Assembly: GCA_964397565.1 (NCBI GenBank)
Contig: CAYNJC010000060.1
Location: forward strand, 1-16,421
Direction: 5' to 3'
Source of the DNA: JAPLST01 sp964397565
Lineage (GTDB): Bacteria; Auribacterota; UBA3054; JAPLST01
Length of the DNA stretch: 16,421 nucleotides
Part shown: piece by piece, positions 1 through 6,630 of the stretch
How the letters are laid out: each line of letters starts with the position of its first letter
Position numbering within the stretch: the first letter of the stretch is position 1
Position numbers and translations under genes: made by a program
The notes under the pieces: generated by a model
Database searches by the model: none
Seen by the model: only the letters and a program-made list of their open reading frames with translations
What the model was told of the DNA's origin: nothing

Positions 1-44
1 ACCGGCGGGACCGGAAGAACTGGCCGGCAGTCAGTATCTGATTT

Positions 45-74
45 CAGCGAACAAATACTAGATTTAGTTCGCTG
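45..74. repeat. Imperfect palindrome CAGCGAAC...GTTCGCTG
   Basis: CAGCGAAC (45-52) is complementary to GTTCGCTG (67-74), and the inner AAAT/ATTT can extend the stem past a bulge. The left arm contains GCGAACAAAT, which recurs in the hairpin at 867-891. Confidence 0.5.
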
Positions 75-156
75 TGACTTGCTGAGTCGCCGGAACTGCG
101 GTCATGGCCTGACGGCCCTGCCCCTTCTGTGGGTAATCGGTATTCGGTATCCGGTG

Positions 157-222
157 TTCAGTGGCAGCAAGCAATTCTGGAGAGTGGGAGCCAGTTCAGC
201 TGGCGATCTGTTCATGCCGTCA
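157..222. repeat. Dispersed direct repeat, copy A (66 bp)
   Basis: Aligns without gaps to 727-792 at an offset of 570 bp, with four mismatches by eye. It starts ttcagtggcagcaagc and includes gagtgggagccagttc. Confidence 0.75.
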
Positions 223-267
223 CGGCTCGTGGCCGGCCTCCAAGCAGCCGGCTCCTACTCTCCAGAA

Positions 268-286
268 AGTGGGAGCGACCTCCGCG
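268..286 (+). repeat. Dispersed gtgggagcgacctccgcg motif, copy 1
   Basis: A short interspersed motif, GTGGGAGCGRCCTCCGYG, recurs on the minus strand at about 7113-7131 and 8938-8967 and on the plus strand at 14525-14552. All four copies lie outside genes. Confidence 0.6.
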
Positions 287-297
287 CTGGCAACCAA

Positions 298-328
298 CTA
301 AGGCACCAGCTAGCTAAGGCACCAGCCA
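298..328 (+). repeat. Tandem gctaaggcaccag unit, copy 1
   Basis: Two tandem copies of ctaaggcaccagc. The same tandem pair occurs in inverse orientation at 8459-8492, again beside a degenerate GGCGGGA hairpin. Confidence 0.6.
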
Positions 329-400
329 GTCCCGCCAACGGCGGCGATCCCGCCATCGGCGTGGACCGCGGATCTGCCGCATCTGCTCTTCCACCGAATA

Positions 401-417
401 TCCCGCCGATGGCGGGA
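401..417. repeat. Mini-hairpin TCCCGCC-gat-GGCGGGA
   Basis: Perfect 7-bp stem with a 3-nt loop. It belongs to a family also seen at 709-723, 1287-1303, 7066-7082 and 7133-7149, with degenerate copies near 330-346, 348-361 and 8421-8437. The loop triplet differs between copies while the stem is kept. Confidence 0.65.
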
Positions 418-708
418 CTCCAAGCAGCCGATTACTGATCACTGCCCCGCGTCGCGATTCTGCCGCAATTGCTGCCACCGAACACCGCTCACTGATCACC
501 GAATACCGGCGGCGCGTACGCCACGCGCTCCGCGCGCGGCATGCCCCAGCAGCGATTCTCTCACAAAGGCACAAAGACACGAAGGCTGGTCAACGGTATT
601 CGGTATTCAGTAATCAGTATTCGGTGATCGGAAGGGGCCACAACGGCTGCTGGATACTGCAAACTGAAAACCGAAAACTGAAAACTGCGCCCCGCTGGCT
701 TGGCTAGC

Positions 709-723
709 CCCGCCACCGGCGGG
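709..723. repeat. Mini-hairpin CCCGCC-acc-GGCGGG
   Basis: Same family as 401-417, here with a 6-bp stem. It abuts copy B of the 66-bp repeat. Confidence 0.6.
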
Positions 724-726
724 ATA

Positions 727-792
727 TTCAGTGGCAGCAAGCAATTCTCGAGAGTGGGAGCCAGTTCAGCTGGCGATCTGCCCAGGCCGTCA
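727..792. repeat. Dispersed direct repeat, copy B (66 bp)
   Basis: Partner of 157-222. Differences are at 749, 781, 782 and 785. Beyond the repeat the flanks diverge at once, so this is a discrete block rather than part of a longer duplication. Confidence 0.75.
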
Positions 793-866
793 GGTGTGGC
801 ATCTCCACCGTGGCTCGTTTCGACCCAAATCACTCCCAATGCAAGCGAGGTGAAATGCCCAACCAT

Positions 867-891
867 AAATTTGTTCGTCGCGAACAAATTT
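867..891. repeat. Perfect hairpin AAATTTGTTCG-tcg-CGAACAAATTT
   Basis: An 11-bp perfect stem with a 3-nt loop, ending 11 bp before the -35 box of the promoter at 903-931. No U-tract follows on either strand, so an operator or structural palindrome is more likely than a terminator. The inner core GCGAACAAAT repeats that of 45-74. Confidence 0.6.
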
Positions 892-902
892 CCTTGTCAA
901 GA

Positions 903-931
903 TTGACTTGGGTGCCGGATAATGGTATGAT
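903..931 (+). promoter_or_regulatory. Sigma-70-type promoter candidate
   Basis: TTGACT (903-908), a 17-bp spacer, then TATGAT (926-931). Transcription would run rightward towards 1492, and the MITE-like element sits between. A GGCTCC/GGAGCC hairpin (947-967) would lie at the start of the transcript. I see nothing else of note between 968 and 1130. Confidence 0.45.
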
Positions 932-1137
932 CTCAACGTTGATCTGGGCTCCTGTGCTTGTGGAGCCGTGCAAAATTTGTGCAGAACAGTAACGACGAGA
1001 TTTTATGCGACGACAGGCGTAACAACTTATTCAATATTCTTATACGACTTGGCAGGCGTTTGGAGCCCCATAAGCAGCGCCAAATTGTTCCAATATCCTT
1101 TGAAACACACGGCACAACCAGCAGAAACAGAATAAAT

Positions 1138-1448
1138 GCCTCTTCCGGAATTTCCGTGGGAAAAATCACTGACTTCCCAAGAAGTGAAAAGCGCAATGCG
1201 CCTACTGGTAGGGAAAAGACGCAGATTGGGCGTGTGGTGTGGCAGCCGGAGTGCGCGAAATCCCCCGGCGCCGCTGCGCCCGCCCCTCCCGCCGTTGGCG
1301 GGAAAAGGGGGACCAGAGCGCCGCACGAGTGCCAGACCCCTATTGGCGCGCCTTTTGTGCTACTGGTCGGGTGGCGCATTTGGAGTGGGGTTTTGGGTTC
1401 GCTCTGCGCAAAGCGGCTATTTTTCTCCACGGAAATCCCGGAAGAACC
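1138..1448. mobile_element. MITE-like non-coding element with inverted ends and target duplication
   Basis: The left end (1138-1166) and the reverse complement of the right end (1419-1448) share about 26 bp: CTTCCGG(A/G)ATTTCCGTGG followed by an A-rich tail. The element is bounded on both sides by the same 8-mer GAATAAAT (1130-1137 and 1449-1456), the pattern expected of a target-site duplication. It is 311 bp long and a mini-hairpin (1287-1303) sits at its exact centre. The long frames on both strands across it mirror each other and are a product of the inverted structure. No transposase is encoded, so mobilisation would need a related autonomous element elsewhere. The element class is inferred and I do not recognise the family. 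Confidence 0.6.
1287..1303. repeat. Mini-hairpin TCCCGCC-gtt-GGCGGGA
   Basis: Perfect 7-bp stem, a member of the family described at 401-417. It lies at the midpoint of the MITE-like element. Confidence 0.6.
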
Positions 1449-1491
1449 GAATAAATAGTGCATAGGTATAACGACTAGTTAGCCGCAGAAA

Positions 1492-2091
1492 ATGAACTCT
1501 ACTTCAGCATCGTGGGATAAGTTCTTAAACCCCGACGTTCTCAAACAGAACTTTGTCCAGGCCGGACTTTTTCTCGCGGCTTTCGAGATGCTGAAACAAT
1601 CTTTGATCGGAAAACCTCGGGATTTCTTTTGGAACGGGTTCAAGGATGGAAAACACATAGTAAGTCCAGACTACCAAGAGAAGGTGTTATCCTTATCGAA
1701 ACATAAGTATGAGGCATCTGTTCGCTGGTGGCAGCAGCAAGGAGCCATCGATGATGGGGATGCCACTCGACTTGCGGAGATCCGGGAGCATCGCGACATG
1801 ATCGCACATGAGATGCCAAAGTTGATCGGCACCGTAGAGCACTCGATTCGATTGGACTTACTTTACGGCATTTCTGAGTTGCTTGCCAAAATAGACAACT
1901 GGTGGATCGTGAATGTTGAGATTGCAATCGACGCGGATGTCCCAGATTACACGGACGAACAATTGAAAGAGGCCAACAGCATGAATGCCATTTTTATAGA
2001 AATGATTCTTCCAATCGCTGAAGGAGATGATAGTAAGATGCGCTCGCTTTACCAAATGTGGATCGAACATCAAAATAAAAACGAAGGCTAA
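1492..2091 (+). CDS. Hypothetical 199-aa protein with HEPN-like R-x4-H motif
   Basis: I do not recognise a named family. The protein is soluble, mostly helical in appearance, without signal peptide or membrane segments. Residues 98-108 read REHRDMIAHEM, so Arg101 and His106 form an R-x4-H signature preceded by charged residues, as in HEPN domains, which are all-helical and often RNases in toxin, abortive-infection and CRISPR proteins. Two Trp-rich patches flank it (around 79-80 and 137-138). The ATG at 1492 is the first in frame, and there is no clear Shine-Dalgarno sequence. The gene is tightly framed: GTTAGCC (1478-1484) lies just before the start and its exact complement GGCTAAC (2086-2092) overlaps the stop. 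Its base composition looks more AT-rich than the genes after 9059. HEPN membership rests on one motif; a structural helical protein with a chance match is the alternative. Confidence 0.6.
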   Translation: MNSTSASWDKFLNPDVLKQNFVQAGLFLAAFEMLKQSLIGKPRDFFWNGFKDGKHIVSPDYQEKVLSLSKHKYEASVRWWQQQGAIDDGDATRLAEIREHRDMIAHEMPKLIGTVEHSIRLDLLYGISELLAKIDNWWIVNVEIAIDADVPDYTDEQLKEANSMNAIFIEMILPIAEGDDSKMRSLYQMWIEHQNKNEG

Positions 2092-2101
2092 CGAGCCACT
2101 C

Positions 2102-2195
2102 GACCTAATCCCTGTCCCTTCGGGACTTTCGGCATGCCTCCTGCTGATTCCTCTTCGCGGGCAGGAGGCATGCCGAAAGCAAGCAGGGATAGGTC
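2102..2195. repeat. Long two-tier inverted repeat downstream of the HEPN-like gene
   Basis: A perfect 19-bp stem pairs 2126-2144 (ctttcggcatgcc...) with 2161-2179 around a 16-nt loop. An outer stem pairs 2102-2114 (gacctaatccctg) with 2184-2195 (cagggataggtc) with one bulge, and a small TCCC-ttc-GGGA hairpin sits in the left shoulder. A weaker inverted pair follows (2196-2204 with 2226-2234). There is no U-tract, so this is not a standard terminator. It could be a REP-like element or a folded recombination site. Confidence 0.65.
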
Positions 2196-2337
2196 ACCGG
2201 GGACGCTGAAAGCAGAAACATGGGTGTCCCGGGTTCTGTCTGCCCTGCGCCTGTCTGAACCGCTCGGATTTGCTAGACCAGTGCGACTGACGAAGCTTCT
2301 GAAGATTGTATAGTGCGTAGTCGCCGGGCGGATGCCT

Positions 2338-2366
2338 TTGCGTTTGTGTGCGGGAAACGGTATACT
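2338..2366 (+). promoter_or_regulatory. Sigma-70-type promoter candidate
   Basis: TTGCGT (2338-2343), 17-bp spacer, TATACT (2361-2366). It stands about 60 bp before the short ORF at 2429 and has no other obvious target. Confidence 0.4.
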
Positions 2367-2428
2367 TTGGCAGTTTGGAAATTGTTCGCGTGCGGCGGTT
2401 GGCCGCTCTTGTTTACGGAGTATTTTGC

Positions 2429-2536
2429 ATGAGTAAGACCGTGTATGGGCCTGATAATCCCCATCCGCTCTCGACGCTCAAGACCGAGCTGGTCTGGGAG
2501 GGCAAGTATGATGAGTTCGGCAATCGGCGCTGTTGA
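2429..2536 (+). pseudogene. N-terminal remnant of a restriction-modification methyltransferase (35 aa)
   Basis: The frame starts with ATG nine bases after GGAG and ends at TGA after 35 codons. Its second half contains LVWEGKYDEFGNRR. From memory, this resembles the first residues of many adenine-specific or type III-type methyltransferases, where LVW-x-GKYDE-x-G-x-RR is common. Nothing downstream continues such a protein in any frame that I can see, so I read it as the stump of a gene whose body was lost, still carrying its promoter and ribosome binding site. A genuine small peptide is the alternative. The family link is recalled and was not checked by alignment. Confidence 0.4.
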
Positions 2537-2545
2537 CTGATTGCG

Positions 2546-2574
2546 TTGCTCTATTTGGCTGATTTTCGTATAAT
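2546..2574 (+). promoter_or_regulatory. Promoter candidate for the small ORF and methyltransferase
   Basis: TTGCTC (2546-2551), 17-bp spacer, perfect TATAAT (2569-2574). The leader that follows holds two direct copies of GTGCGGCGT (2598-2606 and 2626-2634), 28 bp apart and flanking ccccggtgattatacccgg. This could be a repressor site, such as R-M systems use to control methylase expression. The operator role is inferred. Confidence 0.5.
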
Positions 2575-2674
2575 AGCTAACATTAAGAGCAACGAATGTG
2601 CGGCGTGCCCCGGTGATTATACCCGGTGCGGCGTCTGCGTAACAAAACAGAAATGTGGTACAGGTAGGAGCAAC

Positions 2675-2884
2675 ATGCGTGCCGGTTTGAGAGATATAGC
2701 AAAACGGCCACATAGTTACACAGGATCTATTCATAAGTGCAAATTTGTCCAGTGTGCCAAGTTGTGCCAGCCGCTTGACTACATGATGTGTTTTGCCAAT
2801 AAAGAACTTTTTCGTTTGGCAGGATTTTCTGTCGGAGAACACATGAGGATTCAAAGTCCAAGCTACCAGAGAGCTGACAGATGA
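2675..2884 (+). CDS. Small ORF (69 aa) translationally coupled to the methyltransferase
   Basis: The ATG at 2675 follows a good Shine-Dalgarno sequence (taggag, five bases upstream). The frame ends in a TGA that overlaps the methyltransferase start as ATGA (2881-2884). The product is basic and Cys-rich, with Cys22, Cys27, Cys31 and Cys39 (C-x4-C-x3-C-x7-C), and contains FANKELFRLAGFSVGEH near the C-terminus. I do not recognise it. It could be a small metal-binding or control protein of the R-M-like locus, or simply a leader peptide that couples translation. The frame continues upstream to 2546, but without a ribosome site there. The strong signals make translation likely; a conserved function is unproven. 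Confidence 0.45.
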   Translation: MRAGLRDIAKRPHSYTGSIHKCKFVQCAKLCQPLDYMMCFANKELFRLAGFSVGEHMRIQSPSYQRADR

Positions 2885-4089
2885 GATCGAAGAAGACTCT
2901 GGAAGTCAGTCAGAAACAATGCGCCGCCTTTATTGCAGCAGTCAGAAACAGCAAACGCATTGATGGCTTGACACACGGATTCTATCGCTACCCAGCTCGG
3001 TTTTCACCGCAATTCGCTGCCGCAGCCATTAGATGTTTCACAAAGCCGGGAGATGTTGTCCTTGACCCTTATATGGGAGGAGGCACAACCATTGTGGAAG
3101 CTCTGGCGTCAGGCCGCCGCGCAATCGGCAATGATCTAAATGCACTTGCAGTATTTGTGGCGCGAGTGAAGACATGTATGTTAAATCACACAGATATTGA
3201 TGCGTTGCGTTCGTGGGGTCTATGCATCCCGCCCAAAATCAACTTTCGGCATTTTGTCCGACCTAATGTAATCCCTTCAGATGAGCGGATAATTCGAAAC
3301 CTTGGACTCTACCGCTCACGATATTTGAAAAAGGGCATTGCGCTTGCTCTAGGAACCATTGAGGAACTACCAACAAAGAAATGCCGTGATTTTGCCAGAT
3401 GTGCAATCCTTCACGTCGCTCAATTAGCGTTAGACGGTAAGCGAACTCGCACATCGCTGATTGAGTTTCGATCTATGCTTTCCTTGCGCACTGAGAATAT
3501 GCTTAACGAGTCCATGAATTTCTCGCAGGCAACACTAGATTTAGCGCAATTTGATTCTCCCTGTCATCTCTATGAAGGCGATGCGCAAAAACTTCCCCTT
3601 AGGCCAGTCTTCTCGGAACAAGGCCAGAAGGCGGACGTTGTCATAACAAGTCCACCATACCCAGGCGTCCACATTCTCTATCACCGTTGGCAGGTAGACG
3701 GGCGCAAGGAAACAGCAGCACCATATTGGATTGCGGCGTGTCAGGACGGCGAAGGTGCCGCTTACTACAACTTTGGAGAGCGCAAGCAATCAGGACTCCG
3801 GACTTACTTTGATACTGCAACGAAAACGTTTCGTGCAGTGAGAACAGTTATGAAAGAAGGTGCCTGTCTCATCCAACTTGTAGCTTTCAGTGACCCAGAT
3901 ACGCAGTTGCCACAGTATCTCGACACACTAGAGCAGGCCAACTTAGAAGAAGTTTTTCTTGACCATCAAACTGGCGAACGACACGAGAAGCGCATTTGGC
4001 GCGATGTGCCGAACCGCAAGTGGCATGCTATTTCCAAAGGGGTTACTTCTGGTGCACGAGAAGTGGTCCTGATCCACAGGGCAGTATAG
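2881..4089 (+). CDS. Site-specific DNA methyltransferase (N6-adenine/N4-cytosine type)
   Basis: A 402-aa amino-methyltransferase that would transfer a methyl group from S-adenosylmethionine to the exocyclic amine of adenine or cytosine in DNA. Residues 32-43 (HGFYRYPARFSP) match the entry segment of one branch of the N6/N4 methylase fold. Motif I, the AdoMet-binding loop, is DPYMGGGTT at 62-70, with a following acidic GNDLN at 83-87. Motif IV, the catalytic loop, is TSPPY at 256-260. Motif I precedes IV with about 185 residues between, room for target recognition. All key residues look intact and the length is usual. The start overlaps the small upstream ORF (ATGA), so translation is probably coupled. 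It meets the GHKL ATPase gene tail to tail with no intervening base. Sequence specificity cannot be read from the protein. Confidence 0.88.
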   Translation: MRSKKTLEVSQKQCAAFIAAVRNSKRIDGLTHGFYRYPARFSPQFAAAAIRCFTKPGDVVLDPYMGGGTTIVEALASGRRAIGNDLNALAVFVARVKTCMLNHTDIDALRSWGLCIPPKINFRHFVRPNVIPSDERIIRNLGLYRSRYLKKGIALALGTIEELPTKKCRDFARCAILHVAQLALDGKRTRTSLIEFRSMLSLRTENMLNESMNFSQATLDLAQFDSPCHLYEGDAQKLPLRPVFSEQGQKADVVITSPPYPGVHILYHRWQVDGRKETAAPYWIAACQDGEGAAYYNFGERKQSGLRTYFDTATKTFRAVRTVMKEGACLIQLVAFSDPDTQLPQYLDTLEQANLEEVFLDHQTGERHEKRIWRDVPNRKWHAISKGVTSGAREVVLIHRAV

Positions 4090-6630
4090 TCAATCCTGAT
4101 CTCCGACTTCGCCAAACGAAGCAACGTCGTCACTTGTCAGTGCGCCCAGACTGTCAATCATCGGTACCAGAAAAGGCGCAAGAGCTCGGCTCGTACTTGC
4201 TATTTTCTCGTAGATGTCGATCTCGACATCCCCGTTTGCTTCGTTCTCTTTGTCCGCTTCGGGACGCCGGCGCTTTCGCTCCTCATAGTCTCGAATGAGC
4301 GCTAAGCCAAGCAGGACATTTCCATAAACAAATTTCGCTTCCACTAGCGAAGCGTCTGTTTTAGAATCTTTCATTTCTGCCTTTAGGTATCTATTGTCAA
4401 CATTTATAACAAAAGTGTAGACAGTCTTATCTTGCCCGTCTTCGCTATCTATGTCGGCGGTTACCTTTGTCGAAGAGAAAGCATCAAAGCCTTCACTATG
4501 CCACTCCGGTTCACGAACTCTCTTGATGTCAGGCAATTGAATTCCAAAAGGCTCCTCGTCGCCTGTCTCGCCTCCTCCAGCTGTGCGGTTATGACGCTTT
4601 CCTTCTCCGTGCCCATTGGAACACTGCTGCACGACATTTAAGGTGAGGATGTTAGTGAACCCATCGGGATTCACGTCATCGGTCACGAGACATTCCAGCG
4701 TCAGCTTGGTGCCGACAGCCACATCGTCAGGAATTTCAATACTCCAGTTTCCAAATCCGTTGTGCAGAATCAAATTGCCTTGAAGAATAAGACTTTCTTG
4801 GTCCATTCCTAGGAGGCGGCAGCGATATCGCCCAGGCATGGAGGACCTTTGGAAATAGTCATTGACTACGTCCGTGTCGAACTTGACTCTACAACGCCGA
4901 CCTATTTCGGCTTCGCGTTCAAGCGGCTCTCCTTGCTTCTTTCTGTGAAACTTGAAAAACGTTGGATGTGGCTTGCCGTGGTAGAGGGCATCCCCGTGCT
5001 CGCTGCCGTCCTTTCCTTCCGTTAAACCACCGCGCCTCTTGAACGGGTTGCTCAGTCGATGACCTTTTAGAAAGAGCGCCGCAAGAGACGGAGAGGATTT
5101 GAGAATTGAACTCAGCACTTCTTCCAACGGCTTGGAGTCTTCAAGACGGTCTGCGATCTCGGCCTGTCTCCTTTGTTCCCTGAGTTCCTTTAGAGCTGGA
5201 TGGCTGGCAAGAAGGTCCTCCATTTCTCGCTCAATTGCCTTGCGCAGATGGCCAGAGCTCAGCCGGTCTCGACTGTTCATGAACAAGTCTTCGCGCGCTT
5301 CCACCGAGATACCGGAGCAGTCCACCATGACAAGCAAAGAATCCGCAAGGCGGTGCATTTTGACCCGATCGCGTCCAAATATGCTTTTCGGAATCGCACC
5401 GTGAGTTTGGCCGTTTATGGCAAAGACAACGCCCTCGTTTGTCCTATAGGTTTCTGCCTTGCCCTTCTGGAACGCGTAGATGTGGGCGACCATATCATGT
5501 CCCTCAACCTGAAGTGGCACTGCCCTTGGGAACCCTTCCTCTAAATTGCCGCCGCGGCCATCTTCAAGACGAGTGACGAGTCCGCTCAGTGGCGTAGCAA
5601 AACTGGCCTCTGTCTTTCCTTTGAAGTCTCTGCATTCGTGGAGACGGACCGGCAAGGCGATCTCTGGCAACAGGATTTCAAGGCGAAATAGCAGGCCATC
5701 CTTCATTAGGATGTGACTCGTGAACCCTTTCATGTCATAGTTGTAGAGTTTGAGAGCAGAACCCCATTCGACGAGCCGCGCATAAGGTCGATTATGCTCT
5801 GGCATGAGCGGTAGCGAATCGGCCAAAAATCTTAGAACACCACGTTCACCGGACCCTTCATTTGACATGACAGGGGCAAGATATTTATAGACAGAGTTAC
5901 GAACAGCTCCTGCCTCTGTGCTGGGAAGCTCCCGGCGGACAATCGTAAAGCCCCACTGATCGGCCGAGGGATCAGATTCCTTTATGGTGACAACTATGGC
6001 TGGATTACGTCGCGAAATCACAAGCTGAAATCGGTGGCGGCCACAGAACTTAAGGGCTCCGGTACCACCCATGTTAAATTTCCCCTGAACAAAGGGGATA
6101 CGCAGCTTATTTTCCCTGTCAATGGAAAGAAATGTATACGGAATCCGGTTGGGTGTCTGTCCCTCCCCTATATCAGCAATAGTCAAACAGGGATTGCGAC
6201 GGGTTCCGGTTGCTGCCAAAGTTATGTGTCGTGATTCATCGGTGCGCTTGCCCTGTGCCCAGTCGCGTATTGTACCACCACTGTCTGCAACGATCTCACG
6301 CTTCTCAAAAAACCTTGCCACAGCATGCCGAATTGAAGAGGGGGCCTCGGCTGACATGGGATCAATAGCTCTGATAAGGCATTCATTCATGAGACGCGCA
6401 TCAACAGCGTTGATTATTTTCTCCACAAGCGCCGCTTCTGGCCGACTCTGCTGGTTCCCAATTGTGGAGAAGTTACCAGACCTGTCCCCATATTCCCGCC
6501 ACACGTCAGGCTGTTCCCAATAACCATTTGCCTTCAGTATAGAAATGACGGAGTCCTCATCATCCGCATGAAGCAATTCCAAGCAGAATCTACGGACCTC
6601 GGCGTTGTCCATCCTGTAATCCTCTGTCAT
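4090..6630 (-). CDS. GHKL-fold ATPase, MutL/MORC-like, 846 aa
   Basis: The N-terminal third is a Bergerat-fold ATPase (the GHKL family of gyrase B, Hsp90, histidine kinases and MutL). The N-box is ALVEKIINAVDA (67-78) with Glu70 as likely catalytic base and Asn74 as Mg2+ ligand. The G1 box is IADIGEGQTP (151-160) with Asp153 contacting adenine. A glycine-rich lid, QGKFNMGGTGALKF, spans 182-195. A second region (about 300-460) contains INGQTHGAIPKS (405-416) and may be the S5-like transducer domain. Residues 465-500 look like a charged helix. The rest (about 560-846) is beta-rich in appearance and unassigned. Comparative work has tied MutL/MORC-like ATPases to restriction-modification loci, which fits the methyltransferase next door. 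I see no recognisable nuclease motif. The start at 6630 is supported by GGAG seven bases upstream; Met7 is the alternative. The cellular role is inferred. Confidence 0.82.
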   Translation of the reverse strand: MTEDYRMDNAEVRRFCLELLHADDEDSVISILKANGYWEQPDVWREYGDRSGNFSTIGNQQSRPEAALVEKIINAVDARLMNECLIRAIDPMSAEAPSSIRHAVARFFEKREIVADSGGTIRDWAQGKRTDESRHITLAATGTRRNPCLTIADIGEGQTPNRIPYTFLSIDRENKLRIPFVQGKFNMGGTGALKFCGRHRFQLVISRRNPAIVVTIKESDPSADQWGFTIVRRELPSTEAGAVRNSVYKYLAPVMSNEGSGERGVLRFLADSLPLMPEHNRPYARLVEWGSALKLYNYDMKGFTSHILMKDGLLFRLEILLPEIALPVRLHECRDFKGKTEASFATPLSGLVTRLEDGRGGNLEEGFPRAVPLQVEGHDMVAHIYAFQKGKAETYRTNEGVVFAINGQTHGAIPKSIFGRDRVKMHRLADSLLVMVDCSGISVEAREDLFMNSRDRLSSGHLRKAIEREMEDLLASHPALKELREQRRQAEIADRLEDSKPLEEVLSSILKSSPSLAALFLKGHRLSNPFKRRGGLTEGKDGSEHGDALYHGKPHPTFFKFHRKKQGEPLEREAEIGRRCRVKFDTDVVNDYFQRSSMPGRYRCRLLGMDQESLILQGNLILHNGFGNWSIEIPDDVAVGTKLTLECLVTDDVNPDGFTNILTLNVVQQCSNGHGEGKRHNRTAGGGETGDEEPFGIQLPDIKRVREPEWHSEGFDAFSSTKVTADIDSEDGQDKTVYTFVINVDNRYLKAEMKDSKTDASLVEAKFVYGNVLLGLALIRDYEERKRRRPEADKENEANGDVEIDIYEKIASTSRALAPFLVPMIDSLGALTSDDVASFGEVGDQD

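Larger units (their letters stand above)
1..900. other. Intergenic mosaic of dispersed repeats, no gene seen
   Basis: I see no credible gene here. The open frames are short, overlap on both strands and are made of repeat sequence. The stretch contains a near-identical 66-bp direct repeat (157-222 and 727-792), small GGCGGGA hairpins, a tandem gctaaggcaccag unit, runs built from ggtattcggtattcagt (about 135-160 and 592-632), a gaaaactgaaaac-type run (about 660-686) and a cacaaagacacgaagg stretch (about 560-585). Several of these blocks recur at 7040-7150 and 8360-8500. Confidence 0.7.

Noticed and set aside
933..1463. Overlapping frames of 166 and 176 codons on both strands
   Set aside because: Both share SSGISV and TEIPEE-type ends because they read the two inverted ends of the MITE-like element. 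They have no ribosome site and no recognisable domain.
2273..2854. A 193-codon minus-strand frame
   Set aside because: It runs against the promoter and ribosome signals of the plus-strand ORFs at 2429 and 2675, resembles no family I know, and has no ribosome site.
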